35,284 nucleotides of DNA from Pseudomonas sp. WS 5079 (GTDB lineage Bacteria > Pseudomonadota > Gammaproteobacteria > Pseudomonadales > Pseudomonadaceae): assembly GCF_012985465.1 (NCBI RefSeq), contig NZ_JAAQWN010000019.1, positions 1 to 35,284 on the forward strand, in the 5' to 3' direction. Every line of letters begins with the position of its first letter. Positions within the stretch are counted from its first letter, which is position 1. Both the position numbers and the translations under genes were made by a program. The notes beneath the pieces were generated by a model. It worked only from the letters and a program-made list of their open reading frames with translations. It did no database searches and was not told the DNA's origin. Positions 1 through 8,340 of this stretch are shown here, piece by piece.

Positions 1-240
1 AGGCAGGTATTGCGCAGTGGGCACCCCGGCATGGATGCCGGGGTAGCCGCGACACGGCCAGGGATGGCCGATCGCGGCGGGCCCACGGAGCAATGCCTGA
101 CTGCGGGCATGCCGAGCCTAGGCGAGGCACCGAGTGGTGGGGCAAAAGCGCTTTGGTTACTTTCGCGCTTTTCGAAAGTGACCCGCTGTAAGAGCGGAAC
201 CAATAGCGGCCGTGACCGCAGCAATGGATATACACACCGA
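1..240. repeat. Structured intergenic repeat-like element
   Basis: This stretch is dense in inverted repeats. A 10-bp perfect stem (ACCCCGGCAT, bases 23-32, with 35-44) closes on a GG loop. GCCGCGA (46-52) pairs with TCGCGGC (72-78) around an inner GGCC/GGCC hairpin. Further on are short palindromes near 110-130 and a segment of alternating CGCTTT/AAAGCG type near 147-182. Sequences of this look recur between genes in Pseudomonas genomes and are often mis-called as small proteins. That statement is from memory of the genus, not from a search. The open frame at 10-273 has no credible ribosome binding site or protein family and is probably not a gene. The element may extend left of the window. 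Confidence 0.5.
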
Positions 241-460
241 CCTAAAGCCATCCCCAGCAACCTCCCCTGCTGACACGTCTTGTTTCATATGCAACGCCAT
301 CATCCCGCTATCAATCAATTTTCCTTCCCTACCGAACCCCTTAAGCTATCTGGCATCTGTTTAATGTCCGTTGCGTTTGGCCGAAGGCATGTCCGAACCG
401 TTATTTCTGATCCAGCACGCGCCAGGAACGGCACGGGATTGCTCACCACAGGTTGTATTT
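241..460. other. Intergenic region upstream of opgD
   Basis: About 220 bases of lower GC than the flanks lie between the structured element and opgD. It should carry the opgD promoter, but I could not settle on a convincing -35/-10 pair. Open frames that run through here continue out of frame into opgD and look like shadows. Nothing else is recognised. Confidence 0.5.
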
Positions 461-2086
461 ATGCACCGCAGGAATTTGCTCAAAGCGTCTATGGCCATCG
501 CGGCCTACACCGGGCTGTCGGCCAGTGGCCTGCTGGCCGCCCAGGCCTGGGCCGGGAATCGTGCAGCCGATGGCGACGCCAAGGCGTTCGACTTCGACTG
601 GCTCAAGCTGCAAGCCAAGCAACTGGCCGGCAAACAGTATCAGGACACCCGCCAGGTGCTGCCGCCGACCCTGGCGACCATGACCCCGCAGAATTTCAAT
701 GCCATTGGCTACGACGGCAATCATTCGCTGTGGAAAGATCTCAAAGGCCAGTTGGACGTGCAGTTTTTCCACGTCGGCATGGGTTTCAAGACCCCGGTGC
801 GCATGCACAGTGTCGACCCCAAGACCCGCCAGGCGCGGGAGGTGCATTTCCGTCCGTCGCTGTTCAACTATGAAAAAACCACCGTCGATACCAAGCAGCT
901 CAAGGGCGACCTGGGTTTTTCCGGCTTCAAGCTGTTCAAGGCCCCGGAACTGGACCGCCACGACGTGGTGTCTTTCCTCGGCGCCAGCTATTTCCGCGCG
1001 GTGGATAACACAGGCCAGTACGGCCTTTCGGCACGCGGCCTGGCCATCGACACCTACGCCGACAAACGCGAAGAATTCCCCGATTTCACCCAGTTCTGGT
1101 TCGAGACGCCGGACAAGGACAGCACCCGTTTCGTGGTCTACGCCCTGCTCGACTCGCCGAGCGCCACCGGTGCCTATCGCTTCGATATCGACTGCCAGGC
1201 CACCCAGGTGGTGATGGCCATCGACGCCCATATCAACGCACGCACCGCGATCCAGCAGATGGGCATCGCGCCGATGACCAGCATGTTCAGTTGCGGCACC
1301 CATGAGCGGCGCATGTGCGACACCATCCACCCGCAGATCCACGACTCCGATCGCCTGGCGATGTGGCGCGGCAACGGCGAGTGGATCTGCCGCCCGCTGA
1401 ACAACCCGGCCACCCTGCAATTCAATGCCTTCGCCGATAAAGACCCGAAAGGTTTCGGCCTGGTGCAGACCGACCATGAGTTCGCCAGTTACCAGGACAC
1501 CGTCGACTGGTACAGCAAGCGCCCAAGCCTGTGGGTGGAACCGACCACCGCGTGGGGCGAAGGCTCTGTCGACCTGTTGGAGATTCCTACCACCGGCGAG
1601 ACCATGGACAACATCGTCGCCTTCTGGACCCCGAAAAAACCGGTGGCCGCCGGCGACTCCCTGAACTTTGGCTACAAGCTCTATTGGAGCGCCCTGCCCC
1701 CGGTCAGCACGCCGCTGGCGCAAGTCAACGCGACCCGTTCCGGCATGGGCGGCTTCACCGAAGGCTGGGCACCGGGTGAGCATTACCCACCGGTCTGGGC
1801 TCGTCGTTTTGCCGTGGACTTCAAGGGCGGCGGCCTCGATCGCCTGCCCGCTGGCACCGGGATCGAGCCGGTGGTCACCTGCTCCCATGGCGAAGTAAAA
1901 GACTTCAGCGTGCTGGTGCTGGATGACATCAAGGGCTACCGCATCCTCTTCGACTGGTACCCGACCAGCGACAGCGTGGAGCCGGTGGAGATGCGCCTGT
2001 TCATTCGCACCAATGACCGTACCTTGAGTGAAACCTGGTTGTACCAGTACTTCCCACCCGCACCGGACAAGCGCAAGTACAGCTGA
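461..2086 (+). CDS. opgD: Glucan biosynthesis protein D (OpgD/MdoD), periplasmic
   Basis: OpgD acts in the periplasm on osmoregulated periplasmic glucans, shaping backbone structure or branching. The 541-aa product is close to the 551 aa of the E. coli protein and belongs to the OpgG/OpgD (MdoG) beta-sandwich family. The chosen ATG at 461 puts a twin-arginine signal at the very N-terminus (MHRRNLLKAS, then a hydrophobic stretch ending AQAWA), as expected for Tat-exported OpgD. An in-frame ATG 90 bases upstream would bury this signal, so I rejected it. Recognisable family stretches include the N-terminal AFDFDWLKLQAKQLAG and a C-terminal ETWLYQYFPP. The gene stands alone here; opgGH is not in the window. 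The ribosome binding site (CACAGG) is weak. Confidence 0.93.
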   Translation: MHRRNLLKASMAIAAYTGLSASGLLAAQAWAGNRAADGDAKAFDFDWLKLQAKQLAGKQYQDTRQVLPPTLATMTPQNFNAIGYDGNHSLWKDLKGQLDVQFFHVGMGFKTPVRMHSVDPKTRQAREVHFRPSLFNYEKTTVDTKQLKGDLGFSGFKLFKAPELDRHDVVSFLGASYFRAVDNTGQYGLSARGLAIDTYADKREEFPDFTQFWFETPDKDSTRFVVYALLDSPSATGAYRFDIDCQATQVVMAIDAHINARTAIQQMGIAPMTSMFSCGTHERRMCDTIHPQIHDSDRLAMWRGNGEWICRPLNNPATLQFNAFADKDPKGFGLVQTDHEFASYQDTVDWYSKRPSLWVEPTTAWGEGSVDLLEIPTTGETMDNIVAFWTPKKPVAAGDSLNFGYKLYWSALPPVSTPLAQVNATRSGMGGFTEGWAPGEHYPPVWARRFAVDFKGGGLDRLPAGTGIEPVVTCSHGEVKDFSVLVLDDIKGYRILFDWYPTSDSVEPVEMRLFIRTNDRTLSETWLYQYFPPAPDKRKYS

Positions 2087-2131
2087 TGCCAGGCGTTCCC
2101 ACGCTCATGGCGTGGGAACGCCCCTGCCGGT

Positions 2132-2317
2132 TCAAAAGCGCGAAATACTCTTCATCGCGCCAATCAGATAACGCATCGCAACCTGATCGTTTTCCGTCAA
2201 GGCCCGGTACTGCTCCAGCAGTTGCGTCTCGTCCGAGCTCAGCCGGCGGCCATGCAATGACAGCTTGCGCCTGAAAAAAAGCGTCAGAACCCCTGCTACA
2301 CCAATGCACTTGGTCAT
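2132..2317 (-). CDS. Small conserved-looking protein of unknown function (61 aa)
   Basis: I do not recognise this family. The case for a real gene is a strong ribosome binding site (GGAGAA, 7 bases before the ATG) and an isolated position between opgD and the GNAT gene, with no better frame overlapping. The product has a short hydrophobic N-terminal segment (CIGVAGVLTLFF), a basic patch (RRKLSLHGRR), and a predicted amphipathic helix (ETQLLEQYRALTENDQ onward to YLIGAM). The latter resembles the short regulatory helices of small Pseudomonas proteins, but that is impression only. It is transcribed convergently towards opgD. Its upstream 246 bases should hold its own promoter. Confidence 0.6.
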   Translation of the reverse strand: MTKCIGVAGVLTLFFRRKLSLHGRRLSSDETQLLEQYRALTENDQVAMRYLIGAMKSISRF

Positions 2318-2563
2318 GGAATGTTTCTCCGTGTAGTAAACAACAACTCCTGATGCCCATAACCCTGCCCGCGAAGTGCAATGCCTCAGCGAGCAAACAG
2401 ACTGACTTCCTGGGCCAGAAGCCGCCTTACTTCAAGCGTAGAAACTATCCTGGCGCGTGTGAGATTTTTTTAGAGTATTCACTTAAATAATTGCCTTGAG
2501 GCAAAAGACCTTCAGAAAATCCTCACGCACCGACCGCCGTGTACGCGCCTGATGCCGGACAGG
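2318..2563. other. Intergenic region between the 61-aa gene and the GNAT gene
   Basis: This 246-base gap has an AT-rich centre (2466-2491). A small hairpin at 2491-2504 (TTGCCT TG AGGCAA) could be a weak end signal for the GNAT gene, which ends at 2564 on the minus strand. The promoter of the 61-aa gene must lie here, but I see no clean -35/-10 pair. Confidence 0.4.
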
Positions 2564-3097
2564 TCAGGGCAGCGGGCGATACAAGTGGATGTCATTGGGT
2601 TCCCGGTGGTACAGCTCGCTGTCGGGCTGCTTGAGCAAACGACAGCCGTGATGCAGATAAAAATCCACGGTGTTGCGCGACTCGGTGGCCGAGATATACA
2701 GCGCCTGCGCACCCAGCGTTACCCCGTGCGCGCAGGCCAGCGCCAGCAGCCGCCCGCCCAGCCCATGCCCTCGGCCACTGTGGCTGACATGCAGGAACTT
2801 GAGCTGATGCATACGCAGGCCCTGGTTATGGATCACCCGGTTATCCACCACCGCTGCCGCCAGCAGCGTCGGGCCAGCAAACACCCCATGCAACCACCCC
2901 CCGCGCAGCCAGCAGGCATGCAGTTCCAGGGCATCCTGCTCGGCTTCGCCTTCGGGCCAGCCGCGCATGTCGTGGTGAGCGGCATAGAGCACCAACTCGC
3001 CGTGTTCCAGGCGATAGCACTCATCAATCTGCTCAGTACGGTCAATCAACGCCAGCAGGGGAATGTCGCTTTCATTCAAATCACGTTCCACCAGCAT
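2564..3097 (-). CDS. GNAT-family N-acetyltransferase
   Basis: The 177-aa product has the acetyl-CoA binding signature of the GNAT fold: a beta-strand (LKFLHVS) followed by SGRGHGLGGRLL, matching the R/Q-x-x-G-x-G/A pyrophosphate loop, at about residues 105-120. The C-terminal half (ALYISATESRNTVDFYLHHG) matches the usual alpha4-beta6-beta7 segment in which the acceptor meets the N-x-x-A/V-x-x-F-Y motif. Substrate cannot be told from sequence; small amines, amino acids or protein N-termini are all possible. The start is set by GGAGG 8-12 bases upstream of the ATG. It is a single gene on the minus strand, just downstream of the terminator of the flavin oxidoreductase gene. Confidence 0.85.
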   Translation of the reverse strand: MLVERDLNESDIPLLALIDRTEQIDECYRLEHGELVLYAAHHDMRGWPEGEAEQDALELHACWLRGGWLHGVFAGPTLLAAAVVDNRVIHNQGLRMHQLKFLHVSHSGRGHGLGGRLLALACAHGVTLGAQALYISATESRNTVDFYLHHGCRLLKQPDSELYHREPNDIHLYRPLP

Positions 3098-3152
3098 CTT
3101 GGCCTCCAGCGTCCAGGACGCTCAGGATCGCTACTCCCCCGGCGACAGGCAA

Positions 3153-3180
3153 GAAAAAACCCACCGTGATCAGCGGTGGG
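3153..3180 (-). terminator. Rho-independent terminator of the OYE-family gene
   Basis: Read on the minus strand, CCCACCG and CGGTGGG form a 7-bp stem around CTGATCA and are followed by six T. It begins about 20 bases after the stop codon of the flavin oxidoreductase gene. Confidence 0.85.
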
Positions 3181-3202
3181 TCTGGGTGACGAATGTAAAA
3201 AA

Positions 3203-4309
3203 TCAGTCGCGCAAGTCAGACTCATGGATCGGCTGGTCGCGGTGGGTAGCCCGCTGGTATTGCGCCGGCCAGATCGCCTTACGCCCGCCCAGGTCGTCAT
3301 CGGCGTGCAATGGCCAGTACGGGTCACGCAGCAGTTCGCGGGCAAGGAAGATGATGTCGGCCTGGCAGGTGCGCAGAATATGCTCGGCCTGGGCCGGCTC
3401 GGTAATCATGCCAACCGTGCCCGTGGCCATGCCGGACTCCTTGCGCACACGCTCGGCAAAGCGCGTTTGATAACCCGGCCCGATGGGGATTTCGGCATTG
3501 GCGGCGGTGCCACCGGAGGACACGTCGATCAGGTCCACACCCAGGTCTTTGAGGCGGCGTGCCAGTTCCACGGTTTCGTCGGGGTTCCAGCCGTCCTCCA
3601 CCCAGTCGGTGGCCGAGACGCGTACAAACAGCGGCAGCTCTTGCGGCCACACATCGCGCACTGCCTGGGTGACTTGCAACACCAGGCGGATACGGTTTTC
3701 AAAGGATCCGCCGTATTGATCCTGGCGCTGATTGCTCAAGGGCGAGAGAAATTGATGCAGCAGATAACCATGGGCGGCATGGATTTCCACCACTTGGAAG
3801 CCGGCGGCCAGGGCACGCTTGGCGGCGGCCACGAAGTCGGCGATCACTTGCTGGATTTGCCCTTCGTCCAACTGCCGGGGCGCGGTGTGCTGCGGGTCGA
3901 AGGCGATGGGCGATGGACCTACCGGCACCCAGCCACCGTCTGCGGGCTTGACGCTGCCGTGCTTGCCGATCCATGGCCGATGGGTACTGGCCTTGCGCCC
4001 GGCGTGGGCCAGTTGGATCCCCGCCACCGCGCCCTGGGCGCGGATAAAGCGGGTGATACGCTGCAGCGGCTCAATCTGGGCATCGTTCCACAGGCCTAGG
4101 TCCTGGGCGGTGATGCGGCCATCGGCAGTGACGGCGGTGGCTTCGCTGAAAATCAGCCCGGCACCGCCAACGGCACGGCTGCCCAAGTGCACCAGGTGCC
4201 AGTCATTGGCCAGGCCATCGACGGCGGAGTACTGGCACATCGGCGACACGGCAATGCGGTTGAGCAGGGTCAACTGGCGCAGGGTATAGGGTTCAAGCAA
4301 CAGACTCAT
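3203..4309 (-). CDS. NADH:flavin oxidoreductase, old yellow enzyme family (YqjM/XenA-like)
   Basis: This is a 368-aa FMN-dependent TIM-barrel ene-reductase, expected to reduce activated C=C bonds of enones and related electrophiles with NAD(P)H in the cytoplasm. It belongs to the thermophilic-like YqjM/XenA class: PMCQYSA carries the redox-tuning Cys25, and the substrate-binding His pair lies in EIHAAHGYL. IQLAHAGRK and YGGSFENRIRL are standard family motifs. The ATG at 4309 (GAGGTG 4-9 bases upstream, protein starts MSLLLEPYTL) is preferred over an in-frame start 30 bases earlier because homologues begin at this point. No regulator is adjacent, so the true substrate is unknown. Closest named relatives would be xenA or namA; I give no symbol. 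Confidence 0.9.
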   Translation of the reverse strand: MSLLLEPYTLRQLTLLNRIAVSPMCQYSAVDGLANDWHLVHLGSRAVGGAGLIFSEATAVTADGRITAQDLGLWNDAQIEPLQRITRFIRAQGAVAGIQLAHAGRKASTHRPWIGKHGSVKPADGGWVPVGPSPIAFDPQHTAPRQLDEGQIQQVIADFVAAAKRALAAGFQVVEIHAAHGYLLHQFLSPLSNQRQDQYGGSFENRIRLVLQVTQAVRDVWPQELPLFVRVSATDWVEDGWNPDETVELARRLKDLGVDLIDVSSGGTAANAEIPIGPGYQTRFAERVRKESGMATGTVGMITEPAQAEHILRTCQADIIFLARELLRDPYWPLHADDDLGGRKAIWPAQYQRATHRDQPIHESDLRD

Positions 4310-4385
4310 GGGGCACCTCTTCTCGTATCCGGTGGGCATTGGCTCCAGGGTTCTGTCTGACCGGTGCGGGTGACGAAAAGATGAA

Positions 4386-4420
4386 AGGCCCGTCCCCTTC
4401 GGGCTAAAAAACAGACAAGG
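4386..4420 (-). terminator. Possible terminator downstream of recJ
   Basis: On the minus strand GCCCG (4404-4400) pairs with CGGGC (4392-4388) around a seven-base loop, and the stem is followed by an imperfect T-rich run (CTTTCATCTTTT). It lies about 75 bases after the recJ stop codon, and the stem is only 5 bp. Confidence 0.35.
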
Positions 4421-4479
4421 TCACAAGACCAATCACACAGTGCTTAGAGACTAGTCGACAACCGGGGATTGCACAGGGT

Positions 4480-6189
4480 TCAGCGTGGTTCGATGTGGGC
4501 AATCATCAGCTGCACGGTTTCCTGGCCACGGAATTCATTGACGTCCAGCTTGTAGGCCAGCTCCACCCAGCGAATGGTCGGGTTCGGCCACACTTCGCGG
4601 TCGATGCCAAAGGCAATGCCATCGAGCTTTACCGCGCCACACTCACTCTTGAGCACCACCTTGAGGTGACGCTCGCCCACCACCCGTTGCTCCACCAGTT
4701 GAAACACCCCGTGAAACAGCGGCTCGGGAAAATGCTGGCCCCAGGGCCCGGCGTTGCGCAGGGCGCGGGCCAGCTCCAGGTGGAACTCTTCCACCGCCAA
4801 GGTGCCATCGGACAGCAGGCGCCCGGTGAGGTCTTCTTCACGCAGTTGTCGGCGCACTTCGGCGTCGAAGGCGTCGGCGAACAACGGGAAGTTGGCTTCA
4901 GGCAAGGTCAGGCCCGCCGCCATGGCGTGGCCGCCGTATTTGGCGATCAGGTTCGGGTGCTGGCTGGCCACCACCGCCAGGGCATCACGGATATGAAAGC
5001 CCGGCACCGAGCGCCCGGAGCCCTTGAGCAGGCCATCACCGGCGTCGGCAAAGGCGATGGTGGGGCGGAAATAGCGCTCTTTCATACGCGACGCGAGGAT
5101 CCCGATCACACCCTGGTGCCACTCCGGGTCGAACAGGCACAGGCCAAACGGCATCGAGTCCAGCGGCAAGTCCTTGAGCTGGGCCAGGGCTTCGCGCTGC
5201 ATGCCCTGCTCGATGGCCTTACGGTCCTGGTTCATGCCATCCAGTTGCGCGGCCATTTCCCGGGCCTGGGCGAAGTCGCTGGTGAGCAGGCATTCGATGC
5301 CCAGGCTCATGTCATCCAGGCGCCCGGCCGCATTGAGCCGTGGGCCGAGGATAAAGCCCAGGTCGGTGGAGGTGATGCGCGTGTGGTCGCGCTTGGCCAC
5401 TTCCAGGATCGCCTTGATGCCTGGCCGCGCACGCCCGGCGCGAATCCGCTCCAGGCCCTGGTAGACCAGGATGCGGTTGTTGGCATCCAGCGGCACCACG
5501 TCGGCCACGCTGCCCAGGGCTACCAGGTCGAGCAACTCGCCGATATTGGGCTGCGGCTGCTTGTCGTACCAGCCCAGGCTGCGCAGGCGCGCACGCAAGG
5601 CCATCAGCACATAGAAGATCACCCCGACGCCCGCCAGGGCCTTGCTGGGGAACCCGCAACCGGGCTGGTTCGGGTTGACGATGGCATCGGCCGCCGGCAG
5701 TTCATCACCGGGCAAGTGGTGGTCGGTGACCAGCACCTTGAGCCCTGCCGCCTTCGCCGCCGCCACGCCTTCGACACTGGAGATGCCGTTGTCCACGGTG
5801 ATCAGCAACTGTGGCTCGCGCTGCAAGGCCACAGCGACGATTTCCGGGGTCAGGCCGTAGCCGTATTCGAAGCGGTTGGGCACCAGGTAATCCACATGCG
5901 CCGCCCCGAGCAAGCGCAGGCCCAGGGTGCCCACGGTGCTGGCGGTGGCGCCATCGGCGTCGAAGTCACCGACGATCAGGATGCGCTGGCGCTGCTCCAG
6001 GGCCGTCACCAGCAAGTCCACGGCGGCATCGATCCCTTTGAGCTGCTGATAGGGAATCAGCCGCGCCAGGCTTTTATCCAGCTCATCCTGTGAAGTCACG
6101 CCACGGGCGGCGTAGAGACGGGTCAGCAACGGAGGCAATTCACCGAGGAACGGCAGGACGGCGGGCAATGGGCGGGGATCGATGCGCAT
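4480..6189 (-). CDS. recJ: Single-stranded-DNA-specific 5'-3' exonuclease RecJ
   Basis: RecJ degrades single-stranded DNA 5' to 3' in RecF-pathway recombination, base-excision repair and mismatch repair. The 569-aa product has the DHH-superfamily phosphoesterase motifs: ILIVGDFDADGA (metal-binding DAD), TDHHLPG (the DHH motif) and GGHAMAAGLTL (DHHA1 GGH motif). These are followed by the C-terminal OB-fold region. The length matches E. coli RecJ (577 aa). I chose the ATG at 6189 (MRIDPRPLP), the usual Pseudomonas N-terminus. The frame extends back to a TTG at 6213, but that start has no good ribosome binding site either. It lies downstream of yaeQ on the same strand, separated by 248 bases with a REP element. 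Confidence 0.95.
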   Translation of the reverse strand: MRIDPRPLPAVLPFLGELPPLLTRLYAARGVTSQDELDKSLARLIPYQQLKGIDAAVDLLVTALEQRQRILIVGDFDADGATASTVGTLGLRLLGAAHVDYLVPNRFEYGYGLTPEIVAVALQREPQLLITVDNGISSVEGVAAAKAAGLKVLVTDHHLPGDELPAADAIVNPNQPGCGFPSKALAGVGVIFYVLMALRARLRSLGWYDKQPQPNIGELLDLVALGSVADVVPLDANNRILVYQGLERIRAGRARPGIKAILEVAKRDHTRITSTDLGFILGPRLNAAGRLDDMSLGIECLLTSDFAQAREMAAQLDGMNQDRKAIEQGMQREALAQLKDLPLDSMPFGLCLFDPEWHQGVIGILASRMKERYFRPTIAFADAGDGLLKGSGRSVPGFHIRDALAVVASQHPNLIAKYGGHAMAAGLTLPEANFPLFADAFDAEVRRQLREEDLTGRLLSDGTLAVEEFHLELARALRNAGPWGQHFPEPLFHGVFQLVEQRVVGERHLKVVLKSECGAVKLDGIAFGIDREVWPNPTIRWVELAYKLDVNEFRGQETVQLMIAHIEPR

Positions 6190-6255
6190 GGGGTGATGGG
6201 GGCTTCTGTGCAATACAACGGTTAAAAAACACTACCAGGAACGACGAACATCAAA

Positions 6256-6378
6256 TGTGGGAGCGGGCTTGTGTGGGAGCGGGCTTGCTCGCGAAAGCAG
6301 TGGGTCAGTCAACATCAATGCTTGCTGGGCCGACGTCTTCGCGGCGATGCGGCGATCCGACAAGCCCGCTCCCACATT
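6256..6378. repeat. REPIN-like element with duplicated left arm
   Basis: GTGGGAGCGGGCTTG occurs twice in tandem (from 6257 and from 6273). It is matched about 90 bases later by the reverse complement CAAGCCCGCTCCCAC (6361-6375). The pair of inverted REP arms is typical of Pseudomonas REPINs. The spacer (TCGCGAAAGCAGTGGGTCAG and following) is also of REP type. The element lies between yaeQ and recJ and may stabilise or end the yaeQ transcript. Confidence 0.85.
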
Positions 6379-6437
6379 TGATCTTCGCTGCTTTGAAGAT
6401 TGCATTCGCTTAACTGGGCAAACCCGCTCCTACAGGG

Positions 6438-6980
6438 TCAGCCGCGTTCGCCAACCAGCCACTGCAGCTGCACTTCGTGCTGGCCGCGGTCGTCGGTGAC
6501 GAAGATCGTGCCTTCGCTGATCATCACATCCCACTTGATCACCCGTGGCATGTCCTTGGCCAGGGTTTCCAGGATTTCCTGGGGCACCGCGGCGATATGC
6601 ACGTTTTTCAGGTTGTTGGCCACCGGCACCACTTTGCCTTCCCACACCCGCAGGCTGCCGTAGGCCAGCAGGCTGGTCCGTTCGGTGCGGCGTGAGCACC
6701 AGGTCAGGCGGTCGGCATCGGGCTGGCCGACTTCGATCCAGTGCAAAACCCGATCATCCAGGCTTTTTTCCCACAGGGCTGGTTCGTCCACATCTGACAG
6801 TCCGCGACCAAACGACAACTGCTCGTTGTACCAAAGGGCGTAGGCCAGCAAACGCACGGTCATGCGTTCTTCGGTTTCCGAGGGGTGACGGGCGATGGTT
6901 TGCTTGACGCTCTCGTACACCGAACGATCGAGGTCGGTCAGGTTGAGTTCAAACTTGTAGGTCGTGGACGGCTGGGCCAT
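6438..6980 (-). CDS. yaeQ: YaeQ family protein
   Basis: The 180-aa product begins MAQPSTTYKFELNLTDLDR and carries the YaeQ signatures HPSETEERMTVRLLAYAL and a central VLHWIEVGQPD. YaeQ proteins have a PD-(D/E)XK-nuclease-like fold. E. coli YaeQ was reported as a multicopy suppressor of rfaH mutants, but its molecular role is not established. The acidic residues and the WIEVGQP motif correspond to the putative nuclease core. The start at 6980 follows a weak AGAAG. The stop lies inside a half REP sequence (CCGCTCCTACAGGGTC, 6424-6439). It is divergent from the CoA-transferase gene with about 147 bases between them. Confidence 0.9.
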   Translation of the reverse strand: MAQPSTTYKFELNLTDLDRSVYESVKQTIARHPSETEERMTVRLLAYALWYNEQLSFGRGLSDVDEPALWEKSLDDRVLHWIEVGQPDADRLTWCSRRTERTSLLAYGSLRVWEGKVVPVANNLKNVHIAAVPQEILETLAKDMPRVIKWDVMISEGTIFVTDDRGQHEVQLQWLVGERG

Positions 6981-7127
6981 GAACGGACTTCTAGAGACAG
7001 GGAAAGGCGGCCAGTCTAACCGATGGCGGGCTCATTCAACGAATCCTGCGCTGCATCATCCTTATCCCTGCACCGCTCGCCTATGTTAAAAGGCAATACA
7101 AACCTTCCTGCGCTAGTAAGGATCCTC

Positions 7128-8327
7128 ATGTCGTTTACCGCCAAACCGCTTGCCGGCCTGAAAGTCATCGAACTGGGCACCCTGATTGCCGGCCCGTTCG
7201 CCTCGCGCATCTGCGCCGAGTTCGGCGCCCAGGTGATCAAGGTCGAATCCCCCGACGGCGGCGACCCGCTGCGCAAATGGCGCAAGCTGTATGAAGGCAC
7301 ATCGCTGTGGTGGTTTGTCCAGGCGCGCAATAAACAGTCCCTGACCCTGAACCTCAAGCACCCCGATGGCCTGGCGATCCTCAAGCAATTGCTGGCAGAC
7401 GCCGACATCCTGATCGAGAATTTTCGCCCTGGCGTCCTGGAAAAACTTGGCCTGGACTGGGACACCCTGCACGCCCTCAACCCCAAGCTGGTGATGGTCC
7501 GGCTCTCGGGCTTTGGCCAGACCGGGCCGATGAAGGATCAACCGGGCTTCGGCGCGGTCGGTGAATCCATGGGGGGCCTGCGCTACATCACCGGTTTCGA
7601 GGACCGCCCGCCGGTGCGCACGGGGATCTCTATCGGCGACTCCATCGCGGCGCTGTGGGCGGTGACCGGCGCGCTGATGGCCTTGCGCCATCGCGAGGTC
7701 AACGGTGGCCTCGGCCAGGTAGTGGATGTGGCGCTGTATGAAGCGATCTTCGCGATGATGGAAAGCATGATCCCCGAGTTCGATGTGTTCGGGTTTATTC
7801 GCGAGCGTACCGGCAACATCATGCCGGGCATCACCCCGTCGTCGATCCATACCACCGCCGATGGCAAGCATGTGCAGATTGGCGCCAATGGCGATGCAAT
7901 CTTCAAGCGCTTCATGCTGACCATTGGCCGGGAGGACCTGGCCAATGACCCGCAACTGGCCAGCAACGATGGCCGCGATACCCGGCGCGACGAGCTGTAC
8001 GGCGTGATCGACCGCTGGGTCAACAGCTTGCCACTGGAACAGGTGGTGGAGCAGTTGAACCTGGCCCAAGTGCCCGCCAGCCGGATCTACAGCGCCGAAG
8101 ATATGCTGGGCGACCCGCAATTCCTGGCCCGGGAAATGTTCCTCAAGGCCCAGTTGCCCGACGGCAAGGATTTCAAGATGCCCGGCATCGTACCCAAGCT
8201 TTCCGACACCCCAGGCAGTTGCGAGTGGGTCGGGCCGCAGTTGGGCGAGCACAATGCCGTGATCCTGCAAACTCTGGGCTACGACAGCAGCGCCGTGGCC
8301 CGCTTGCGCAAGGATGGCGCGATCTGA
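7128..8327 (+). CDS. CaiB/BaiF (class III) CoA-transferase
   Basis: The 399-aa product is a family III CoA-transferase, which moves CoA between acyl-CoA and a free carboxylic acid through an enzyme-bound anhydride. The N-terminal GLKVIELGTLIAGPFAS and GAQVIKVESPDGGDPLR motifs, SLTLNLKHPDG, and LVMVRLSGFGQTGP are canonical. Asp171 in ISIGDSIAA matches the nucleophilic aspartate of formyl-CoA transferase (Asp169). The start at 7128 has AAGGA 7 bases upstream; an in-frame extension to 7023 lacks support. The substrate cannot be inferred: no acyl-CoA ligase, dehydrogenase or regulator is adjacent. The next gene follows after 13 bases and may be co-transcribed. Confidence 0.9.
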   Translation: MSFTAKPLAGLKVIELGTLIAGPFASRICAEFGAQVIKVESPDGGDPLRKWRKLYEGTSLWWFVQARNKQSLTLNLKHPDGLAILKQLLADADILIENFRPGVLEKLGLDWDTLHALNPKLVMVRLSGFGQTGPMKDQPGFGAVGESMGGLRYITGFEDRPPVRTGISIGDSIAALWAVTGALMALRHREVNGGLGQVVDVALYEAIFAMMESMIPEFDVFGFIRERTGNIMPGITPSSIHTTADGKHVQIGANGDAIFKRFMLTIGREDLANDPQLASNDGRDTRRDELYGVIDRWVNSLPLEQVVEQLNLAQVPASRIYSAEDMLGDPQFLAREMFLKAQLPDGKDFKMPGIVPKLSDTPGSCEWVGPQLGEHNAVILQTLGYDSSAVARLRKDGAI

Positions 8328-8340
8328 TGCCGCTCGGAGC

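Noticed and set aside
10..273. 87-codon frame in the first structured repeat
   Set aside because: No ribosome binding site or recognisable protein family, and the sequence is explained by tandem inverted repeats.
443..1888. Long open frame on the minus strand (481 codons) antisense to opgD
   Set aside because: It is a shadow produced by high-GC codon bias: no domain, no start site signal, and opgD on the other strand is well supported.
4495..6093. 532-codon plus-strand frame across recJ
   Set aside because: Antisense shadow of recJ, with His/Gln/Gly-rich low-complexity translation and no family.
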